This document shows positions 1-6,806 of a DNA stretch of 21,391 bases, in pieces. Numbering within the stretch: the stretch's first letter is position 1; every line of letters begins with the position of its first letter. Made by a program: the position numbers and the translations under genes. The notes below the pieces were generated by a model. It did not search any database. It worked only from the letters and a program-made list of their open reading frames with translations, and had not been told where the DNA came from. Where the stretch lies: assembly GCA_002431915.1 (NCBI GenBank), contig DJEP01000095.1:1-21391 (forward strand), read 5' to 3'. Origin of the DNA: Lachnospiraceae bacterium UBA5895 (lineage in GTDB: Bacteria > Bacillota > Clostridia > Lachnospirales > Lachnospiraceae).

Positions 1-507
1 TATCTGTTCACACAGATCGTCCGCGCGGAGCATGATACCAACACAATGTCGAAGCAGTTAACCCTGCGCATTCTGTTACTGTCTCTCTTACGTGAATTTG
101 CCGTTTCCGGTCTGCAGACTCCTCCTGCGTCCCGGGGAAATGATCCCCTGCAGCGGGAACTCTTAACCTATCTGCAGCAAAAATATATGGAACCACTCCG
201 ACTGGAAGACCTGTCGAAGCAGTTCCATTTATCCGAAAAATATCTGTCCCGGTATTTTAAGCAGCATTTTCACCTGACCCTGACACAATACCTGATGCAC
301 CTGCGTCTGACACATGCCCGTCATTTACTGGAGAGCAGTAATCTTCCGGTCACGGAAGTGGCTCTGCAATCCGGATTCTCCAACGTAAGCCATTTTATCC
401 GCAGTTTTCACACTGCCTTTCAGGTGTCTCCGCTACAATACCGGAAAAGCTATTCCCGTGAAAGCATTGCTCTTCTGCCAAGCTCCAGACATCCCATAAT
501 GCCCTGA
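1..507 (+). CDS. AraC family transcriptional regulator, C-terminal part (5' end outside window)
   Basis: The frame is open from base 1, so the N-terminal sensing part lies outside the window; the ATG at 46 is internal rather than the start. The visible C-terminus is a double helix-turn-helix AraC/XylS DNA-binding domain: LRLEDLSKQFHLSEKYLSRY gives the first HTH and PVTEVALQSGFSNVSHFIRS the second, followed by the family's FQVSPLQYRKS ending. Such proteins are one-component activators, often of sugar-use genes. The last 58 bases, coding for about 18 residues past the conserved domain, overlap the end of the convergent fructokinase gene. The ligand cannot be told because the sensor domain is missing. 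The family call is firm; a link to the fructokinase is only suggested by adjacency. Confidence 0.9.
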   Translation, partial: YLFTQIVRAEHDTNTMSKQLTLRILLLSLLREFAVSGLQTPPASRGNDPLQRELLTYLQQKYMEPLRLEDLSKQFHLSEKYLSRYFKQHFHLTLTQYLMHLRLTHARHLLESSNLPVTEVALQSGFSNVSHFIRSFHTAFQVSPLQYRKSYSRESIALLPSSRHPIMP

Positions 508-1337
508 TCATCATGAAGGGATGCGGGCACCACATAATGTTCCATGTCAGCAAGCTCATCCGTTACGATGTAGCCATTGATATATTCCTTAAGCTTCTCC
601 CGGATCAGCGGGAACAGCTGCTCCTGGTGCATGACGCCGCCGCCTAAGATAATCATTTCCGGGGAAACTGTCATGACATAACCGGTCAGTGCCTGGGCGA
701 TGTAATCCGCCTCCAGCTCCCATACCTCCGGACAGTCTGCCAGTTCCACCGCTTTTTTGCCCCAGCGCTCTTCGATGGCCGGTCCTGCTGCCAGACCCTC
801 CAGGCAATTCTTATGATAGGGACATCTTCCGGCATAGGTGTCGGTGCCTCGCTTTGTAATCAACACATGTCCGGTCTCGGGATGAAGCATTCCGTGATGC
901 AGCTCTCCGTTACTGTAGATACCACCGCCGACACCGGTGCCGATGGTCAGATACATGACGCACTTTTTTCTCCTGGCCTGCCCAAAAGTCACCTCACCCA
1001 GGACAGAACCATTCACATCCGTATCGAATCCCACCGGACAGTGAAGTGCTTCCTGCATCTGACCCACAATATTGCAGTCTCTCCATGCGACTTTTGGTGT
1101 GGTCGTGATATAACCGTATTTTTCGGAATCCCTGTCCAGCTCGATGGGACCGAAGCAGGCAATTCCCAGTGCGTCAATCTCCTTGTCCCTAAAATAGTCA
1201 ATCATTTTCGGGATTGTCTCCTCCGGCGTGGTCGTAGGAATCGATACCTGTTCATAGATCTCACCGCTTTCATTGCCAATGGCACAGACCATTTTTGTGC
1301 CGCCGGCTTCCAATGCACCCAGACGTAATTTTGCCAT
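450..1337 (-). CDS. scrK: ROK family fructokinase
   Basis: Predicted ATP-dependent D-fructose kinase making fructose 6-phosphate in the cytoplasm, 295 residues, the usual length for Gram-positive ROK fructokinases. N-terminal phosphate-binding motif LGALEAGGTK (residues 6-15), catalytic aspartate in DTDVNG (about D107), glycine-rich TIGTGVGGGI (131-140), and the ROK zinc site formed by HPETGH (H157), C172, H175 and C178, followed by EGLAAGPAIEERWG. The HPETGH and CxxHxxxC pattern is typical of the fructokinase branch rather than glucokinase or NagC-type repressors, and there is no HTH domain. An in-frame ATG 15 codons upstream (1382) exists, but the ATG at 1337 fits the family N-terminus and has an AGGAAGG-type RBS. 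Convergent with, and overlapping, the AraC gene. The precise sugar is inferred from the family. Confidence 0.88.
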   Translation of the reverse strand: MAKLRLGALEAGGTKMVCAIGNESGEIYEQVSIPTTTPEETIPKMIDYFRDKEIDALGIACFGPIELDRDSEKYGYITTTPKVAWRDCNIVGQMQEALHCPVGFDTDVNGSVLGEVTFGQARRKKCVMYLTIGTGVGGGIYSNGELHHGMLHPETGHVLITKRGTDTYAGRCPYHKNCLEGLAAGPAIEERWGKKAVELADCPEVWELEADYIAQALTGYVMTVSPEMIILGGGVMHQEQLFPLIREKLKEYINGYIVTDELADMEHYVVPASLHDDQGIMGCLELGRRAMLSRE

Positions 1338-1423
1338 ATAAATACCCTGCCTTCCTGAATTTAAAGTTTTTGTTCCAACCATATCCCGCGCTCTGTCCCT
1401 CGGGTTTCTACCGTTTCGATGTT

Positions 1424-1452
1424 AGTATAGCAAATCCTTTCCTCCCTGTTAA
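1424..1452 (-). promoter_or_regulatory. Promoter of the fructokinase gene
   Basis: On the minus strand, TTAACA (bases 1447-1452) and TATACT (1424-1429) are separated by 17 bases, with TG one base before the -10 (extended -10). This is one mismatch from consensus at each hexamer and lies about 85 bases upstream of the chosen kinase start. The match is by eye. Confidence 0.6.
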
Positions 1453-1514
1453 TATCCATTTTTACGGAGTTTCTCTCCCTTTTTAACTTTTTCTTTTCCC
1501 TGCAATCTTTCCTA

Positions 1515-1534
1515 TGTTATACTGTGTTATACTG
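1515..1534 (+). promoter_or_regulatory. Tandem extended -10 promoter elements before the RmlD-like gene
   Basis: The 10-base unit TGTTATACTG occurs twice back to back (1515-1524 and 1525-1534). Each copy carries TGtTATACT, an extended -10 hexamer, so two overlapping start sites 10 bases apart are possible. No good -35 is visible. It lies about 50 bases upstream of the downstream start codon at 1583. Confidence 0.45.
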
Positions 1535-1582
1535 TTTCTCGGTAACAGACAGATCTCTTAGAATAAAGGAGGCAATATTGCA

Positions 1583-2431
1583 ATGAAAAAAATATGGATC
1601 GTTGGCTCCCTGGGTCACATGGGGCAGGCGCTTATCAGATTATTGGATATGATGGAATATGAATTATACGAGACCGATAAGGACGAACTGGACATTACAG
1701 ACGAACATGAAGTCTCTCTGTTCATGCACCGTAACCGCCCCGATGTGGTCATCAACTGTGCCGGCTATCACCCTTCCTCTGCTGCTGAACAGCCGGAGAC
1801 AGATATGGCATATAAGGTAAATGCCGTCGGCGCCAGGAATCTGGCCCAGGCCGCAGAGAGCATTCAGGCAAAGCTCATTCAGATTTCCACGGATGATGTA
1901 TTTTCCAGCGCATCCGACACACCCTATAATGAATTCGATGATGTCAATCCGATGGGACTTTTTGCCAAGTCCAAATACGCCGGAGAGAAATTCGTCATTC
2001 AGCTCATGACCCGCTATGTCATTATCCGCAGTTCCTGGATCTATGGCATTGGCAAGGATTTCCTGAACGAAGTACTGGAAGCGGCCGCTGATCCGAAGAT
2101 ATCTTCCATAGAATTGTGGAACAACGACCGGGCGGTACCTACCTCCGCTGCGGAGCTTGCACGGGTGGTCAAATTCTTCATCGACAACGACCATTACGGC
2201 ATCTATCACGCGGTATGCAACGGCGGTTCCTGCACCCGTCTGGAATTTGCAAAGGAGATCTTACGCCTCGCCGGCAAAGAAGATCAGCTTACGGTTACCG
2301 TAAAAGAAAATGCTCCCGAGAAATATTCCGTGCTGGATAACATGATGCTTCGTCTCACCGGCATGGAAGAACCCGGCGACTGGAAAACGGCACTGGCTGA
2401 TTACATGAAAGAGACAGGAGGACTGGAATAG
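1583..2431 (+). CDS. RmlD-like NAD(P)-binding protein (SDR superfamily) lacking the catalytic tyrosine
   Basis: 282 residues, full length for the RmlD substrate-binding family (dTDP-4-dehydrorhamnose reductase and relatives such as the MAT2B regulatory subunit). The Rossmann motif GSLGHMG (residues 8-14), VVINCAGYH (55-63), NAVGARNLAQAA (80-91) and the beta-strand motif ISTDDVF (101-107, normally STDYVF) are in the right order. The active-site segment reads PMGLFAKSK, so the canonical YxxxK is FxxxK (F127, K131), and the nucleotide sequence at 1961-1963 is ttt. T103 and K131 remain. Without the Tyr hydroxyl, normal ketoreduction is doubtful, so it may be a nucleotide- or sugar-binding regulator or a reductase with altered chemistry. 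No other rhamnose genes are nearby. RBS AAAGGAGG about 10 bases before the ATG. The stop overlaps the next gene by one base, so the two are translated together. Confidence 0.82.
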   Translation: MKKIWIVGSLGHMGQALIRLLDMMEYELYETDKDELDITDEHEVSLFMHRNRPDVVINCAGYHPSSAAEQPETDMAYKVNAVGARNLAQAAESIQAKLIQISTDDVFSSASDTPYNEFDDVNPMGLFAKSKYAGEKFVIQLMTRYVIIRSSWIYGIGKDFLNEVLEAAADPKISSIELWNNDRAVPTSAAELARVVKFFIDNDHYGIYHAVCNGGSCTRLEFAKEILRLAGKEDQLTVTVKENAPEKYSVLDNMMLRLTGMEEPGDWKTALADYMKETGGLE

Positions 2432-3720
2432 TGGAAAAGCACGAGTCCGAAAAGAAAACCGAAAAAAAGAAATTAGGTCTGTCCACCAAAATCTTTATCG
2501 CCCTGTTAACCGGTGCGGTATGCGGTGTACTGATTCACTATTATATGCCGGAGGGATATTTTAAGGATACCATCCTGATCAACGGCATTCTGTATGTACT
2601 GGGCAACGGTTTTATCCGCCTGATGCAGATGCTGGTGGTTCCGCTGGTATTCTGCTCCCTGGTCTGCGGTGCCATGGCTATCGGTGATACGAAAACACTG
2701 GGAATCGTCGGTGTGAAGACCATTCTGTTCTATATCTGCACCACCGCCCTGGCCATCAGTGTCGCACTTGGTATCGCCAGTCTGATCAACCCAGGCGTGG
2801 GCCTGAATATTGCTTTGCCGGAAGATACTCCCGAAGTGGCTTCCACACAGGTCAATTTTGCGGAGACCTTACTCAACATTATTCCGAAAAATATTTTTAC
2901 CTCGCTGGCAGAGGGTGATATGCTTCCGGTGATTTTCTTTGCCTTGTTCATCGGTATCCTGCTGGCTGCCATGGGCAACCGGGTCTCCACCGTTGCGAAC
3001 TTTTTCAGCCAGTTCAACGATATTATGATGGAAATGACGACTTCTGTCATGAAAGCAGCCCCCATCGGTGTCTTCTGCCTGATCGCCAAGACCTTCGCAG
3101 GTATCGGCTTCGATGCATTTGTTCCCATGTTAAAATATATGGGAAGCGTGATCCTGGCGCTGGCAGTGCAATGCTTCGTGGTATATCAGGTCATGCTGTT
3201 TGTATTCACCCGGTTGAATCCTTTGAAATTCATTAAAAAATTCTTTCCGGTCATGACCTTTGCATTCTCCACCTCCACCAGTAATGCGACCATTCCTCTG
3301 TCCATTGACACTCTGCATAAAAAAATCGGTGTCTCCAAACAGATTTCGTCCTTTACGATTCCTCTGGGTGCCACCATCAACATGGACGGTACTTCCATCA
3401 TGCAGGGCGTGGCTGTGGTATTCATCGCGCAGGCCTATGGGATTCCTCTGACCCCTGCCGCAATTGCTACCGTGATTGCAACCGCTACCATTGCTTCCAT
3501 CGGTACCGCCGGTGTTCCCAGCGTCGGACTGGTAACTCTTTCCATGGTACTGGCTTCTGTGGGACTGCCTACCGAAGGCATTGCACTGATCATGGGTATT
3601 GACCGTATTTTGGATATGCTGCGTACCGCTGTAAACATCACCGGCGATGCCGTATGTACCACTATCGTGGCTAAACAGCAGGGTGCCTTTAATGAGAAAA
3701 CCTTCCGGGCAGATAACTGA
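2431..3720 (+). CDS. Dicarboxylate/amino acid:cation symporter (DAACS, SLC1 family)
   Basis: 429-residue inner-membrane carrier of the glutamate/aspartate/C4-dicarboxylate symporter family. Hallmarks are the serine/threonine-rich hairpin FAFSTSTSNATIPLS (about 277-291), the NMDGT cation/substrate loop (317-321), the second hairpin around ASIGTAGVPSVGL, and the last-helix signature DRILDMLRTAVNITGD (391-406). D395 and R398 correspond to the residues that in archaeal GltPh bind the amino group and side-chain carboxylate, so an acidic amino acid or dicarboxylate is the likely substrate, driven by Na+ or H+. Translation starts at GTG 2431, which shares its first base with the stop of the upstream gene; AGGAGG at 2416-2421 gives a good RBS. 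A charged Lys/Glu N-terminus precedes the first helix. Second gene of a two-gene operon ending at the 3760-3821 terminator. Confidence 0.92.
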   Translation: MEKHESEKKTEKKKLGLSTKIFIALLTGAVCGVLIHYYMPEGYFKDTILINGILYVLGNGFIRLMQMLVVPLVFCSLVCGAMAIGDTKTLGIVGVKTILFYICTTALAISVALGIASLINPGVGLNIALPEDTPEVASTQVNFAETLLNIIPKNIFTSLAEGDMLPVIFFALFIGILLAAMGNRVSTVANFFSQFNDIMMEMTTSVMKAAPIGVFCLIAKTFAGIGFDAFVPMLKYMGSVILALAVQCFVVYQVMLFVFTRLNPLKFIKKFFPVMTFAFSTSTSNATIPLSIDTLHKKIGVSKQISSFTIPLGATINMDGTSIMQGVAVVFIAQAYGIPLTPAAIATVIATATIASIGTAGVPSVGLVTLSMVLASVGLPTEGIALIMGIDRILDMLRTAVNITGDAVCTTIVAKQQGAFNEKTFRADN

Positions 3721-3759
3721 TTGCCTGTTTACGACCTTACAAGCGTCTGCCGTCACATA

Positions 3760-3821
3760 AAAATAGAGTGAAACATCCCGTTCTGTGTATAAATACCCAG
3801 TCAGATGCTTCACTCTATTTT
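3760..3821. terminator. Bidirectional intrinsic terminator
   Basis: An 18-base stem, AAAATAGAGTGAAACATC (3760-3777) against GATGCTTCACTCTATTTT (3804-3821), has one mismatch and a 26-base loop. A-tracts on the left and T-tracts on the right let it stop transcription in both directions, between the convergent symporter and ktrA genes. Confidence 0.85.
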
Positions 3822-3838
3822 GTATGTTCTCAGCTATT

Positions 3839-4489
3839 CTATTTAAGTTTATTCAGTTTTGCACGGTTGGCAATGACGATCAACCGCATATCTTTCGTCA
3901 GCGGCATCTCCGGATCGATGTTGGTATTCACATTTTTTCCTTCGATGATCGCCACTACGTTAACAGAATATTTTTTGCGCAGATTCAGTTCGACCAGGTT
4001 CTTCCCGATCCACTGCTGTTTGATCTCCAGCTCTACCATGGAAACATCCTGTGACAATTCAATAATATCCATGAACCCGGAGCTTAACAGGCTCTTCGCC
4101 AGATGGATTCCGGATTCACTTTCCGGGAATACCACGCGGTCCGCCCCTACTTTTGTGAGGATCTTACAGTTCATCTCACTGGCGCACTTGGCGATCACCG
4201 TTTTCACTCCCAGTTCCTTGCACAACATTGTGGCCATGACACTGGCCTCCAGGTGATTCGCCATGGTCACAATGACCACATCCATATTGGAAATCCCCAG
4301 TTGTCGGAGTGCCTCCGCATCCGTAACATCCGCACATTTGCAATAGGGAATCTCTGCAATCGCAGCATTGACCACAGCCTCTCTGTTGTCTACCGCCAGT
4401 ACCTCCGCTCCGTTCTCTACCAGTTCCTTCGCTACACTTCTTCCATATCTTCCCAGTCCGAAGACCGCATACGTCTGATTGATTCCCAT
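3839..4489 (-). CDS. ktrA: KtrA/TrkA-type potassium uptake regulatory subunit (RCK domain)
   Basis: 216-residue cytoplasmic gating subunit of the Ktr potassium transporter. N-terminal RCK_N Rossmann fold with FGLGRYGRSVA (G11xG13xxG16) and the acidic end of the second strand at D34 (AVDNRE), which bind ATP/ADP or NAD(H) in this family. A C-terminal RCK_C (TrkA_C) domain occupies about residues 135-216, ending LTKDMRLIVIANR. A single RCK_N/RCK_C pair and this length match KtrA/KtrC rather than the duplicated TrkA. The gene lies 27 bases downstream of ktrB on the same strand, the classic ktrBA pair. RCK_C domains of this family can bind cyclic di-AMP, but that is family knowledge and not visible here. 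Confidence 0.92.
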   Translation of the reverse strand: MGINQTYAVFGLGRYGRSVAKELVENGAEVLAVDNREAVVNAAIAEIPYCKCADVTDAEALRQLGISNMDVVIVTMANHLEASVMATMLCKELGVKTVIAKCASEMNCKILTKVGADRVVFPESESGIHLAKSLLSSGFMDIIELSQDVSMVELEIKQQWIGKNLVELNLRKKYSVNVVAIIEGKNVNTNIDPEMPLTKDMRLIVIANRAKLNKLK

Positions 4490-4516
4490 AATTTCTTCCT
4501 TCCTGTCAAACCCGCA

Positions 4517-5878
4517 TTAACCTACGCTGATCTCTTCCGTAGGATTCTTCACAATATTTTTGTTCTTTTTCTGTGTGCTGAACGCTACCACCAGGGAAAT
4601 GGGCCCGACTCTTCCCAGATACATGGTTACAATAATGATCAGCTTTCCCCATAAATTCAGCATGGACGTCAAGTTCCTGGTTAATCCCACGGTAGCCGTG
4701 GCGCTGACCGTTTCATATACAATATCGATAACATCCGCATCTGTCACCGCGGACAAAAGGATCGTGGACAACGATGCAATGATGAAAAACATGCTGACCA
4801 CTGCCACGGACTTATTCACTGCCTGCTTCGGAATATTCCTCTGAAAAAGCTCTGCATCTTCCTTGTTGCGTATGGTGGCGAACATGGATACCAGCAGCAC
4901 TGCGATCGTCACTGTTTTCATTCCGCCTGCGGTTCCCACAGGAGACCCTCCGATCAGCATCAGCAGGACGGAGATCATTGCCGAAGTGTTGGTCAGATTC
5001 TCCTGGGGAATGGTAGCAAATCCTGCCGTTCTGGTCGTCACCGACTGAAACAGCGATGCCAGAATTCTCTCTCCGAACGTATATCCCTGCATGGTCAGCG
5101 GATTATCATATTCGAAAATAAAAAATGCCGCAGCTCCCACGATAATAAGCAATCCGGTCATAGAAAGGGCGATCTTGCTGTGCAGCGTCAGCTGTTTCAA
5201 ACAGTTCATCTTCTGCGCTCTGAAATTCTTCAGAACCCGCAGTACATCCCACCAGACAATATATCCTAAACCTCCCAATATGATCAGCAGCATCGTGACC
5301 AGGTTGACCATGGGTTGAAACACATATCCGCACAGACTGTTTTCCGACATAATATCCATTCCTGCGTTACAGAACGCCGACACCGCATTGAACAGAGAGA
5401 TCCAGATACCCCGCGGACCGTATTCCGGCACAAATACCGTCATATACAAAAGAGCTCCCGTTCCTTCCACCACCAGGGTTCCTATGAGAACCTTACGGAG
5501 AAACTTCACAATTCCGGAGATATTATTCAGATTAAACACATCCTGCAGCATCCAGCGGTTACCCAGTCCCAATCGTCTGTGCAATCCCATCATCACACCG
5601 TACATGACCGTAATGATCCCCAGTCCTCCCAACTGTATCAGGATGAGAATCACGATCTGTCCCCAGATACTCCAGGCGGAATATGTGGGAACCGTCACCA
5701 GTCCGGTGACGCAGATGGATGTGGTTGCTGTAAATAAAGCGTCTATATAAGGAACCGATTCTCCGCTGGCAGAGCTGACCGGCAACGCCAGCAGAAAACT
5801 TCCCACCAGGATGGCGCAGAGAAAACTTAACATAATCTTCTGCGTGGTGGATAATTGTATGCATTTCTTTCTGTTCAT
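4517..5878 (-). CDS. ktrB: KtrB/TrkH-type potassium transporter membrane subunit
   Basis: 453-residue membrane protein with four M1-P-M2 repeats. The selectivity filter segments are all recognisable: TTSICVTGLV near residue 55, SAFCNAGMD, TTRTAGFATI, and SATATVGLTRNL near the C-terminus, each with the conserved P-loop glycine. The N-terminus (MNRKKCIQLSTTQKIM) is short and positively charged, followed by the first hydrophobic helix. It forms a dimer that sits on a KtrA ring and takes up K+, usually Na+-dependent in KtrB proteins. It is the first gene of a two-gene operon with ktrA and has its own candidate promoter just after the terminator of the two-component operon. A moderate RBS (GAGG) precedes the ATG at 5878. 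Confidence 0.93.
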   Translation of the reverse strand: MNRKKCIQLSTTQKIMLSFLCAILVGSFLLALPVSSASGESVPYIDALFTATTSICVTGLVTVPTYSAWSIWGQIVILILIQLGGLGIITVMYGVMMGLHRRLGLGNRWMLQDVFNLNNISGIVKFLRKVLIGTLVVEGTGALLYMTVFVPEYGPRGIWISLFNAVSAFCNAGMDIMSENSLCGYVFQPMVNLVTMLLIILGGLGYIVWWDVLRVLKNFRAQKMNCLKQLTLHSKIALSMTGLLIIVGAAAFFIFEYDNPLTMQGYTFGERILASLFQSVTTRTAGFATIPQENLTNTSAMISVLLMLIGGSPVGTAGGMKTVTIAVLLVSMFATIRNKEDAELFQRNIPKQAVNKSVAVVSMFFIIASLSTILLSAVTDADVIDIVYETVSATATVGLTRNLTSMLNLWGKLIIIVTMYLGRVGPISLVVAFSTQKKNKNIVKNPTEEISVG

Positions 5879-5904
5879 GAGGATAACCTCGTCTTTCTCA
5901 CCAA

Positions 5905-5924
5905 CTGCAAATTTTGAATTGCAG
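5905..5924. promoter_or_regulatory. Inverted repeat in the ktrB leader
   Basis: CTGCAA (5905-5910) and TTGCAG (5919-5924) are separated by 8 bases, about 25 bases before the ktrB start and downstream of its candidate promoter. It could be an operator or a small leader hairpin. No function can be assigned, and the leader (about 75 bases) is too short for a ydaO-type cyclic di-AMP riboswitch. Confidence 0.3.
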
Positions 5925-5958
5925 GCACATCATTGCAAGTAAAACTCACAATGATATG

Positions 5959-5969
5959 ATTATAGCATA
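5959..5969 (-). promoter_or_regulatory. Extended -10 promoter for ktrBA
   Basis: Minus-strand reading gives TATGCTATAAT: a perfect TATAAT (5959-5964) preceded by TGn. No good -35 lies at 17 bases; the upstream T-tract there belongs to the terminator. The start would be about 75 bases upstream of ktrB. The same TATGCTATAAT string precedes the histidine kinase gene. Confidence 0.55.
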
Positions 5970-5977
5970 CCTTCGTC

Positions 5978-6027
5978 AAAAAAGCTCCTATCGGGAACAG
6001 TTTGTATCTGTATCCATAATAGAAGCT
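5978..6027 (-). terminator. Intrinsic terminator of the two-component operon
   Basis: On the minus strand AGCTTCTAT (6019-6027) pairs with ATAGGAGCT (5983-5991) with one G-U pair, across a 27-base loop, followed by TTTTTT. It sits 30 bases after the response regulator stop codon. The T-tract runs into the ktrB promoter region. Confidence 0.65.
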
Positions 6028-6057
6028 CTCTTTTACCATATCGGTTAATTTTGAAAT

Positions 6058-6750
6058 TTATACCTTAAATCTGTAACCGACACCCCAGATGGTCTCAATA
6101 TACTGAGGTTTTGCAGTATCCTTTTCAATCTTTTCACGGATCTTCTTGATATGCACGGTTACGGTGGCAATATCACCGATGGAATCCATATCCCAGATCT
6201 CACGGAACAATTCTTCCTTGGTAAATACATGATTCGGATGCTCCGCCAGGAAAGTCAGGAGATCGAACTCTTTGGTCGTAAAAGTCTTCTCCACACCGTC
6301 CACATATACACGTCTCGCAGTCTTATCAATACGGATACCGCGGATCTCCACGATATCATTCTGCTGCTTCTGATTGGTGCCTACCAGTCTCTCATAACGG
6401 GCCATGTGCGCCTTCACGCGGGCTACCAGTTCACTGGGGCTGAAAGGCTTGGTCATATAATCATCCGCACCCAGGCCCAATCCCCGGATCTTATCAATAT
6501 CATCCTTCTTCGCAGATACCATCAGGATCGGGATGTTTTTCTCCTCACGGATCTTCTTACATACTTCGAAGCCATCCATTCCGGGCAGCATCAGATCCAG
6601 AATGATCAGGTCATAATCTCCTGCCAACGCCGTCTTAAGACCCTCATCACCGGTATTGCAGATATCCACCTTGAAATCGCTGAGTTCCAGATAATCTTTC
6701 TCAAGATCCGCAATTGCCACTTCATCTTCAATAATTAAAATCTTACTCAT
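6058..6750 (-). CDS. OmpR/PhoB-type response regulator
   Basis: 230-residue two-component regulator. Receiver domain at residues 1-115: acidic pocket E8-D9, phosphoacceptor D52 in LIILDLMLPGMDG, switch residue S79 in VSAK, and conserved K101 in YMTKPF. The C-terminal winged helix (about 130-230) contains FTTKEFDLLTFLAEHPNHVF, the recognition part ATVTVHIKKIREKIE and the closing hairpin IETIWGVGYRF. It is the second gene of an operon with the sensor kinase, 56 bases apart. The target genes are unknown; the adjacent ktr operon is one candidate, but the terminator between them shows that the two are transcribed separately. Confidence 0.95.
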   Translation of the reverse strand: MSKILIIEDEVAIADLEKDYLELSDFKVDICNTGDEGLKTALAGDYDLIILDLMLPGMDGFEVCKKIREEKNIPILMVSAKKDDIDKIRGLGLGADDYMTKPFSPSELVARVKAHMARYERLVGTNQKQQNDIVEIRGIRIDKTARRVYVDGVEKTFTTKEFDLLTFLAEHPNHVFTKEELFREIWDMDSIGDIATVTVHIKKIREKIEKDTAKPQYIETIWGVGYRFKV

Positions 6751-6806
6751 CGTTCTTCCTCCATTTACAAAATGTCTTATGCATGATCTGTTATCATGCT
6801 GTTTCC

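Noticed and set aside
813..1328. 171-codon plus-strand open frame over the fructokinase gene
   Set aside because: Exact antisense of a well-supported ROK kinase; no RBS, no recognisable motif.
2730..3128. 132-codon minus-strand frame and others at 3130-3813 and 3435-3662
   Set aside because: Antisense shadows of the SLC1 symporter, with composition typical of reverse-frame translation of membrane helices.
5879..6057. Cyclic di-AMP (ydaO) riboswitch upstream of ktrB
   Set aside because: The leader from the candidate start is only about 75 bases and lacks the long conserved helices; the only structures seen are a terminator and a small inverted repeat.
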